DNA from: Candidatus Aenigmatarchaeota archaeon
GTDB taxonomy: Archaea; Aenigmatarchaeota; Aenigmatarchaeia; QMZP01
NCBI GenBank assembly: GCA_030673725.1
Contig: DAOVIL010000032.1
Coordinates: 1 to 6,603, forward strand
Length of the DNA stretch: 6,603 bases
Direction: 5' to 3'
The translations under genes were made by a program, and so were the position numbers. Shown piece by piece: positions 1 to 4,704 of the stretch; position 1 is the first letter of the stretch; every line of letters begins with the position of its first letter. The notes under the pieces were generated by a model. It was given only the letters and a program-made list of their open reading frames with translations. It was not told the origin of the DNA and ran no database searches.

Positions 1-1155
1 ACTGTGAAAGGCTTCATGCTGCCACAAGTGATAGAGGACGCTGAGGAATGGATAGTAGGGTACGGTGACCCCAAGTACCTGATGTACACGCACAGGTTTC
101 CGATAGAGGAGGACACCTGGACGTTCAACATAAGCGAGGACATAGACAAGACCGACCTCCTGATAAGCCTCTCGGCCCTCGCGGTACTGAAGGGCAGGAA
201 GATGGTCAACTCATACCAGAGGGCCAGGACAGCCTGGGGAGGGGTGTACAGCGCCATCAAGACAGCAAAACCCGTCACGACCATAGTAGCAGGAGCCGCC
301 ATAGGAGGCACTGCTTGGGCATACCAATATTTCGACAGCATGATAGGCAAGTTCAACCCTGAGAACACCAACAAGTTCGTGCTCAAGATACCCCTGGAGA
401 AGCACGACACAACGATAGACATGGAAAGGACTGAGCAACCGGTCATCGTGACATGGGACACGAAAAATGGAATCAGGAGCTCCCCCCTCCACCTGGTGTC
501 ACCCTGCTACCTGGATGAGATAACAGCCAAAAGGAGCGCCATAGAGTGCAAACTGTACAACCACAACATGAAGACAGGGGAGACCCACTGCAAGGATCCG
601 GTGCCTGTTGATTCATCCAGCAAGCCGGACTGCAACCTCTCAAAATACTATTCCATTGGCCATGAATACCTGACAGAGGCCAAGGCAAACAACATGAAGA
701 TAGATGACTGGAAAGGGGGCGCCTCAACCTTCTCGACAGTCCATATAGACCCTGTGGTGGAGACAGAGGAAGGCGAGAGGGTATTCACGAGGGGAGTGGG
801 GATAGAGATATTAAAAGATGGCATATCCCTTGGCATATCCCTGATAGACGGCGACAATGACGCTGAGGTCAGGATAGACATGTACGAGACCAAGGACTGC
901 CAGGTGACTGGCGTAAAGGTGGATTACAAAAAGGAGACAGGCCTGAAAGACTACAACTACTGCAACTATGTCCATGTCGATGAGAGCTTGTACGAAAGAT
1001 GGGGAAGCAAGGTCGTGATAATAGGGGGCCTTGTGCTCTCCCTGAAGAAGGGCCTGGGAACAATAGGAAGGATGGCTACCACCATAGCTGCCCTGGAGAG
1101 GCTGGGCAGCCTGGCAATCAAGCACGATGACAGATGGCCGGGAGAACCGGTTTAA
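1..1155 (+). CDS. Cysteine-containing membrane/surface protein, 5' end outside window
   Basis: The reading frame is open from base 1. A GTG at 4 would give 383 residues, but no ribosome-binding site can be seen before it and the in-frame codon upstream is sense, so the gene probably begins before the window (numbering below is from the GTG). I do not recognise a characterised family. Visible parts: an acidic/aromatic N-terminal region (about 1-50), a short hydrophobic stretch (52-63), a hydrophobic alanine/glycine-rich segment (91-107) that could span the membrane, then a long polar domain (about 115-335) with six cysteines (168, 182, 196, 210, 299, 320) and N-x-S/T sequons at N42 and N211. 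Near the C-terminus come a short hydrophobic strand (337-346) and an amphipathic basic stretch (347-370). The spacing of the first four cysteines (14 residues each time) suggests disulfides in an extracellular domain. It ends 22 bases before the next gene and is probably part of the same surface cluster. Function unknown. Confidence 0.8.
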   Translation, partial: TVKGFMLPQVIEDAEEWIVGYGDPKYLMYTHRFPIEEDTWTFNISEDIDKTDLLISLSALAVLKGRKMVNSYQRARTAWGGVYSAIKTAKPVTTIVAGAAIGGTAWAYQYFDSMIGKFNPENTNKFVLKIPLEKHDTTIDMERTEQPVIVTWDTKNGIRSSPLHLVSPCYLDEITAKRSAIECKLYNHNMKTGETHCKDPVPVDSSSKPDCNLSKYYSIGHEYLTEAKANNMKIDDWKGGASTFSTVHIDPVVETEEGERVFTRGVGIEILKDGISLGISLIDGDNDAEVRIDMYETKDCQVTGVKVDYKKETGLKDYNYCNYVHVDESLYERWGSKVVIIGGLVLSLKKGLGTIGRMATTIAALERLGSLAIKHDDRWPGEPV

Positions 1156-1160
1156 CTGAC

Positions 1161-1166
1161 GGAGGT
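1161..1166 (+). promoter_or_regulatory. Shine-Dalgarno site of the 49-aa gene
   Basis: A perfect GGAGGT lies just after the stop codon of the upstream gene and 11 bases before the ATG at 1178. It supports translation of the very short gene that follows. The AT-rich stretch between it and the ATG (1167-1177) is too close to the start codon to be that gene's TATA box. Confidence 0.6.
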
Positions 1167-1177
1167 AAATATATATT

Positions 1178-1327
1178 ATGGAGTTTTCATTCAGGATAGT
1201 GATAGTGGCTATTCTTGCCCTGGCTGTGGCGGTGCTGATAATAATGTTCATGAGCACAGGCACATCAGGTGGCAGCGAGGCCTTCAGGAACGTGACCGAC
1301 TGGATAGGCGGCATGACAGGAACTTAG
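1178..1327 (+). CDS. 49-aa single-pass membrane miniprotein
   Basis: Starting at ATG 1178 and ending at TAG 1325-1327, the gene encodes 49 residues. Residues 7-25 form an uninterrupted hydrophobic helix (Ile/Val/Ala/Leu), preceded by a short basic N-terminus (MEFSFR) and followed by a small polar Gly/Ser/Thr tail with one sequon (N39-V-T). There is no cysteine and no clear K/R-G prepilin cleavage motif, so it looks like a membrane-anchored small protein or a minimal pilin-like subunit rather than a canonical prepilin. Support for it being real: a GGAGGT site upstream, a location in a tight cluster of single-span envelope proteins, and a protein-like TM-plus-tail layout. It is short, so chance cannot be fully excluded. 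Function unknown. Confidence 0.65.
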   Translation: MEFSFRIVIVAILALAVAVLIIMFMSTGTSGGSEAFRNVTDWIGGMTGT

Positions 1328-1335
1328 CATATAAG
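1328..1335 (+). promoter_or_regulatory. Candidate TATA box for leaderless transcription from about 1358
   Basis: The sequence CATATAAG is centred about 26 bases before the ATG at 1358, the spacing expected when archaeal transcription starts at the start codon itself. No Shine-Dalgarno sequence is present between it and the ATG (the interval is pyrimidine-rich then TTATAAT), which fits a leaderless mRNA. It would give the five overlapping genes downstream their own promoter. Confidence 0.5.
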
Positions 1336-1357
1336 CCACTTCTCCCAACATTATAAT

Positions 1358-1957
1358 ATGAGAAAGGGCATAGGCACGCTTACTGTAACCATAATATTCT
1401 CTGTTCTGATGCTGATACTTGTCATCACGATATTCGGCTACAGGGCAGTCCCGATACTGGGCGACATAAGCTTTGATGCCTGCTGGAATGAGGTAAAGTC
1501 CTATGTTGCAGACATAGTGTACAGGCTGGAGGGTCCCAGGCTGCCTATAGTGGAGAAGGAACGTAACAGGACAGTCAGTATGGGGGATTGCGCGAACAAG
1601 CTTGTCCTGATAAACCATGATGATTTCGAAAAGGACAGCCAATACAGGATATTCTGGGAGATATGCAAGACAGAAAGGGAGGGAAGCTACATCCTGGGCT
1701 ATCCCAATTTCCCGAAGGGGATAGAGGACAAGAAATGGTGGCAGCTGAGGACTGCTGACCTGAAGAGCGAGATTAGCAAGCTGACCTCTAAGAAGTTCCA
1801 GAACATCAACCCCATCTGCAGCAGCCTCAAGAAGCCCTTTTCCTCGAACCTCAACAAGAAGGTCCTTAAAGCAGGGGTGGATTACTGTCTGGAGTTCCCT
1901 GAGAGGAAGGGGACCACAGAAGAGCACGATTTCAAGATAAAAGAGGGCAAATGCTGA
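1358..1957 (+). CDS. Prepilin-like secreted protein with six cysteines
   Basis: This 199-residue protein begins MRKGIGTLTV and continues into a hydrophobic helix (about 8-27). The basic residues plus glycine directly before the hydrophobic core are typical of archaeal class III signal peptides, cut by a prepilin peptidase after the glycine (inference from the motif). The rest (30-199) is hydrophilic and presumably outside the cell, with cysteines at 42, 78, 103, 154, 177 and 199, the last being the C-terminal residue. There is one sequon, N70-R-T. The even cysteine number suggests three disulfides. The ATG at 1358 is favoured because it keeps the KG motif next to the hydrophobic core and lies 26 bases after a TATA-like box. 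The end overlaps the next gene by 7 bases. No catalytic motif is visible; a structural subunit of a surface assembly is the most plausible role. Confidence 0.8.
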   Translation: MRKGIGTLTVTIIFSVLMLILVITIFGYRAVPILGDISFDACWNEVKSYVADIVYRLEGPRLPIVEKERNRTVSMGDCANKLVLINHDDFEKDSQYRIFWEICKTEREGSYILGYPNFPKGIEDKKWWQLRTADLKSEISKLTSKKFQNINPICSSLKKPFSSNLNKKVLKAGVDYCLEFPERKGTTEEHDFKIKEGKC

Positions 1958-2379
1958 AGGGAGATGTCTCAGAGGTGATGCTGGCAGTCTTTGCAATGCT
2001 GATCGGTGTCCTCATACTGGCGCTTATCCTTCCCAGGATGGCTGGGCCAGTGGTGCAGTATTATGGGACAGAGCAGGCAATCACGACAGCCAACCTCCTG
2101 GCAGGCTCGATAAACAGCCTGGCATCCGTAGAGGAGGGGGACATTATACAGGACCTGAAGGCGCCTTGGGGAGTGTACGTCTACAAGAAAGCCGACAAGA
2201 ACTACATAGTGGTCGACTATTTCGATGAGAGAACCAAGAGGAGTGTCACCAGCAGGTCCTCCAAGGGTGATGACATACTTGTCATAGGGGATGTGAAGCC
2301 CATGAATGCGCCCCTCACCATGAGCAGGCTGCGCATAGTGAAAGAGTCAGGCAAGCCAGTGGAGGTCAGGAAGATATGA
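1951..2379 (+). CDS. Pilin-like single-span protein with KG-xxx-E N-terminus
   Basis: The 142-residue product begins MLKGDVSEVM, followed by a hydrophobic helix at about 9-28. The basic-glycine site and a glutamate four residues after the glycine resemble type IV pilin leaders, where a conserved acid near position +5 aids assembly. After the helix comes an amphipathic alpha-helical stretch (about 38-60, extending the helix as in pilins), then a probably beta-rich C-terminal domain (about 70-142). There are no cysteines and no sequons. The ATG at 1951 sits inside the end of the upstream gene (7-base overlap) with GAGG at 1943-1946 as ribosome-binding site, so translation is probably coupled. 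The long N-terminal helix with a small globular head makes a pilin or pseudopilin the best reading. I cannot assign it to a named family. Confidence 0.8.
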   Translation: MLKGDVSEVMLAVFAMLIGVLILALILPRMAGPVVQYYGTEQAITTANLLAGSINSLASVEEGDIIQDLKAPWGVYVYKKADKNYIVVDYFDERTKRSVTSRSSKGDDILVIGDVKPMNAPLTMSRLRIVKESGKPVEVRKI

Positions 2380-2792
2380 GGGGAGTCGAATATAAACTGA
2401 TATTCACTGCGATTTCTGCCATAGTGGTGGCAGCGACATTCTCTGTGGGCGCTTTCTTCCTGATGGGCGGCCTGGTGGAAACTGATGTGGTCCAGAAGAC
2501 GACCTTTGAGAAGCTCAGGGCATCTGACGTGGCCCATCTGGCAAAGAGCTGCCTGATGAAGGATGGTTACATATCAATGGATTACCTGAAGGAACTGAAA
2601 AGCAATGATAAGCCGCTGGGTGAGGAATGCAAGATGTCTATCCATTTCGGGCTCAGTATGGAGGACAGGGATACTGGGGAGGAATTCATCTACGATTACT
2701 ACAGCTACTCCAGTGCCAGCTCCCAACCCCTTTTCGTCAGGCTGAAAGTCGGGGATGAAATACATCTGGGTGAGATGAGTGTATCGGTCTAA
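2376..2792 (+). CDS. Membrane-anchored secreted protein with two cysteines
   Basis: The 138-residue protein starts MRGVEYKLIF and has a hydrophobic helix at about 8-33. The RG near the start could be a class III cleavage site, but this is less clear than in the neighbouring genes. It could also be an uncleaved signal anchor. The external part has two cysteines (59 and 85), suited to one disulfide, an acidic, tyrosine-rich middle (about 96-112) and a beta-strand-like C-terminus. It has no sequons. A perfect GGAGGT (2361-2366) precedes the ATG by 9 bases, and the ATG overlaps the upstream stop as ATGA. The role is unknown; position, size and layout indicate a minor subunit of the same surface assembly as its neighbours. 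Confidence 0.8.
   Translation: MRGVEYKLIFTAISAIVVAATFSVGAFFLMGGLVETDVVQKTTFEKLRASDVAHLAKSCLMKDGYISMDYLKELKSNDKPLGEECKMSIHFGLSMEDRDTGEEFIYDYYSYSSASSQPLFVRLKVGDEIHLGEMSVSV
2768..2773 (+). promoter_or_regulatory. Shine-Dalgarno site for the GTG start at 2779
   Basis: GGGTGA lies 5 bases before the GTG at 2779. The codon just upstream of that GTG (2776-2778) is an in-frame TGA, and the next in-frame ATG would remove the motif and part of the hydrophobic helix. The GTG with this site is therefore the only reasonable start. Confidence 0.6.
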
Positions 2793-3222
2793 GGCACAGG
2801 CAACCCTAATGGTGATACTTTTCGTAGTCCTGGGTTTCATGGTACTTATGATAATATCAAGGGTGATAGTCGAACTGAGGAACGTGCAGATCCTTAACGT
2901 GCTGGAGCTTGAGCTGGAGATAGGGGACGAGGGAGGCAAGCTGGTCAGCCTCCTGTCCTCAGGAAACACCTCCATGACCAGGATGGAGGTGATTGGCATG
3001 ATGTACTTCAAGGAAATGAAAGATGAGGAGAAGAGCATGGAAGATATCCTGAAGCCGATGCTGAACCGCCTGGTAATGCTCAACAGCACAGGAGACATGA
3101 TAAAGGAAATAGGCAGGTCCATCAGCTCAGTGGACAGGAAGTTTGAGGCTGAGGTCCCTCTTCCAGGCGGAGGCCTGGGAGACAAAGGGGATATTAGAAG
3201 GGCAGTGAGGCTGGAAAGATGA
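2779..3222 (+). CDS. Single-span prepilin-like protein with KAQATL leader
   Basis: The 147-residue product starts at GTG and reads MYRSKAQATLMVILF, with a hydrophobic helix at about 8-27. A basic residue, a small residue and then glutamine just before the hydrophobic core match the archaeal class III leader pattern in which the mature protein starts at Gln. After the helix is a long, mostly alpha-helical and charged stretch (about 31-120) with heptad-like leucine/isoleucine spacing at 36-50, then a glycine-rich turn (129-137) and a basic C-terminus. There are two sequons (N63-T-S, N102-S-T) and no cysteines. The start lies 14 bases inside the upstream gene, and the end forms an ATGA overlap with the next gene. 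No enzyme motif is visible; probably a structural or assembly component. Confidence 0.78.
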   Translation: MYRSKAQATLMVILFVVLGFMVLMIISRVIVELRNVQILNVLELELEIGDEGGKLVSLLSSGNTSMTRMEVIGMMYFKEMKDEEKSMEDILKPMLNRLVMLNSTGDMIKEIGRSISSVDRKFEAEVPLPGGGLGDKGDIRRAVRLER

Positions 3223-4511
3223 AGGGGATGGCTAACGAACTGCTGCTGTCAATCCTGATTATAATAGGGATAGCTGTGATAGGCTCTTACATAAGCCTGC
3301 CCCAGATGGGAGGCTACAGGCTCAACCTGACCTACAGCCAGGACATATACACCATGGACAATGCGCTTGACGCGGCAAATGCCTACTCCAGGACAGCATT
3401 AAGGTATTCGATGTACCAGTCCTGCTATGACGCACTCGGCGGCGGGATAGGGATACTCCCCCTTGAAGACTTCAATGCCAGCATAGCAGGCCCGGCTGAG
3501 TTCATCCATATGAAGGCTTACACAGAGAAGAGGTACACCTTCTTGGGGAGCTACGAGGTCAAGCTCCCTGAATATGAGCTGGAGATAACAAGTTTCAGCC
3601 CCGCAGGAATCAATGTGAGCGCAAAGGGAGGTAAAATGAGCATAGCTAGCATACTCCCTGAGCTGGTAGCGACCCTCAGGGCAGGCTCAAGCTTCACAGA
3701 GGAAGTCCCAACAGACTGCTTCGGCCTGTACCTGGAGGGGAACAAGTCCTCTTGGGACACCAAGAAGGCCATGTGGGGGGCAGTCAAAAGGGAGCTTGAC
3801 AAGTGGCCCAAGGGAAAGCTCGAGGCCAAGCGCGTGAGCGGCACCACCTATCAGGCCATATGCGACGCTGTCTTCTCAGCCAGCAACAAGGACAGGAAGA
3901 CCATGGAGGAGGCAGGGAACATCATAAAGGAAGCGATAAAGAGGGCACCCATCCCAGGCAATGCCAGGATGCTGGAGCCTGAGGCCAGGATAAACTGGAC
4001 CTTCGTCAGCAAGGAGACGAATGATGACGGGACAGTCAACGCTATATGCTCCTTCCTGGCAGAGGCGAACGCCAGCGCAAGGATAACCCTGAACGGGACT
4101 ATAGAACACCCTGTCTACAACGGGACTGATATAATAATATCCAACCTGACAGCCAGGTTCTTGGCCTGGATAAATGCGACAGCCGTGGACATCTTATTCC
4201 CGGACGTTGACGTCACTGGTCCGCGCTTCGTGGAGGGGCCGGCTGTCAAGAACATAGGCTACTCAACAGCTGTCATGCACTTCAAGGCTGATGAGCCTGT
4301 GAAGGCCATCCTCTACATATGGGAGACAGGGATTCCGACCCTGATAGAGAAGGGAGAATTCCAGGAGAAATACCAGGAAGAGTTCGAGATAGATCTATTG
4401 GGCATGGCACCAGGCACCGCTTACACCTTCAATGTGACAATATGGGACCAGTCCGGTAACAAAAAGGAATCAGAAGACATCAGCTTCCACACGATGGCGT
4501 ATGTGTTTTAA
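3219..4511 (+). CDS. Large sequon-rich surface protein with C-terminal FN3-like domain
   Basis: This 430-residue protein is the largest complete member of the cluster. Its N-terminus (MKGMANELLLS) has a KG-xxx-E leader like the protein encoded at 1951, followed by a hydrophobic helix (about 8-26). The ectodomain has four cysteines (69, 167, 215, 277) and eleven N-x-S/T sequons (N36, 86, 132, 175, 259, 284, 292, 301, 309, 319, 405), six of them within 259-319. Residues about 331-426 look like a fibronectin type III or related beta-sandwich: a proline-bearing lead-in, a DEPVKA strand, then PGTAYTFNV followed by WDQSGN, the usual order of late FN3 strands. This suggests an extended, glycosylated adhesin or tip protein, or a cell-surface anchor. 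The ATG at 3219 is preferred over 3228 because it keeps the KG site and the ATGA coupling. The mid-region (about 40-330) matches no family I know. Confidence 0.82.
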   Translation: MKGMANELLLSILIIIGIAVIGSYISLPQMGGYRLNLTYSQDIYTMDNALDAANAYSRTALRYSMYQSCYDALGGGIGILPLEDFNASIAGPAEFIHMKAYTEKRYTFLGSYEVKLPEYELEITSFSPAGINVSAKGGKMSIASILPELVATLRAGSSFTEEVPTDCFGLYLEGNKSSWDTKKAMWGAVKRELDKWPKGKLEAKRVSGTTYQAICDAVFSASNKDRKTMEEAGNIIKEAIKRAPIPGNARMLEPEARINWTFVSKETNDDGTVNAICSFLAEANASARITLNGTIEHPVYNGTDIIISNLTARFLAWINATAVDILFPDVDVTGPRFVEGPAVKNIGYSTAVMHFKADEPVKAILYIWETGIPTLIEKGEFQEKYQEEFEIDLLGMAPGTAYTFNVTIWDQSGNKKESEDISFHTMAYVF

Positions 4512-4600
4512 ATCAAGCGGGAGACAGGAACAGAAAGGGCCAAGGATAAAGAGGGAAAGTTACTGAAAGTTTCGACGATTGACATAAAAATGATAAAGTA
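4512..4600 (+). other. Intergenic spacer before the structured segment
   Basis: This purine-rich spacer follows the last surface-cluster gene. No convincing ORF is present. It contains the near-palindrome GAAAGTTTC (4565-4573) and an AT-rich stretch, CATAAAAATGATAAAG (4583-4598). The latter could act as a TATA element for the structured segment downstream, although the distance to the fold (roughly 13-20 bases) is shorter than the usual 25. No strong terminator is visible directly after the stop codon at 4511. Confidence 0.4.
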
Positions 4601-4679
4601 AGCCAGGCAAACGCCGAAGGGGAGAGGCGAGATTCCCGGTTTTTTGGCTGGTTATCAGCCATATTGCGCCTGTTTTTTT
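4601..4679 (+). ncRNA. Candidate structured RNA (small RNA, 3' UTR or attenuator)
   Basis: Several complementary segments nest here. CAGGC (4604-4608) pairs with GCCTG (4668-4672) as a closing helix. CGCC (4612-4615) pairs with GGCG (4626-4629). The loop of that stem holds GGGGA (4619-4623), which can pair with TTCCC (4633-4637), giving an H-type pseudoknot, or alternatively a single 7-bp bulged stem using CC 4614-4615 with GG 4638-4639. GGCTG-GTTAT-CAGCC (4646-4660) is a perfect hairpin. A T7 run starts directly after the closing helix. It could be an independent small RNA, the 3' end of the surface-cluster transcript, or a regulatory leader. The last is least likely, because the next gene seems to have a leaderless promoter after it. 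It matches no RNA class I can name. Confidence 0.4.
4673..4679 (+). terminator. Oligo-T archaeal terminator
   Basis: Seven consecutive T residues follow the GC-rich closing helix. Archaeal RNA polymerase terminates at such tracts without needing a hairpin. The tract is correctly placed to end either the surface-gene operon or the small structured RNA. It overlaps the TATA box of the downstream gene. Confidence 0.5.
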
Positions 4680-4683
4680 ATAT
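4676..4683 (+). promoter_or_regulatory. TATA box of the aldehyde dehydrogenase gene
   Basis: TTTTATAT is close to the archaeal TATA consensus and is centred about 25 bases before the ATG at 4705, implying leaderless transcription. There is no Shine-Dalgarno sequence between it and the ATG. The AT-rich segment 4692-4703 would then lie next to the start site as the melting region. Confidence 0.6.
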
Positions 4684-4704
4684 CAGACCCCTTATATAAT
4701 ATAC

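Noticed and set aside
1167..1177. AT-rich AAATATATATT as a promoter for the gene at 1178
   Set aside because: It abuts the ATG, so a start about 25 bases downstream would fall inside the gene. The GGAGGT site indicates translation from an upstream transcript.
1265..1996. Minus-strand ORF of 243 codons across the 49-aa gene and the six-cysteine protein
   Set aside because: No promoter or ribosome-binding site, and it is antisense to a gene with a clear class III leader and overlap with its neighbour.
4601..4640. Resemblance to SRP RNA domain IV, or to a c-di-GMP riboswitch (CAGGCAAAC)
   Set aside because: Only short fragments match. The conserved SRP GGAAG/AGCAG loop arrangement and the riboswitch's second half are absent.
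4626..4645. GATTCCCGG segment resembling a tRNA T-arm
   Set aside because: No acceptor, D or anticodon arms can be formed around it.
4692..4703. TTATATAATATA as the TATA box of the aldehyde dehydrogenase
   Set aside because: It ends one base before the ATG, and initiation from it would remove the N-terminal family signature. The box at 4676-4683 has the right spacing.
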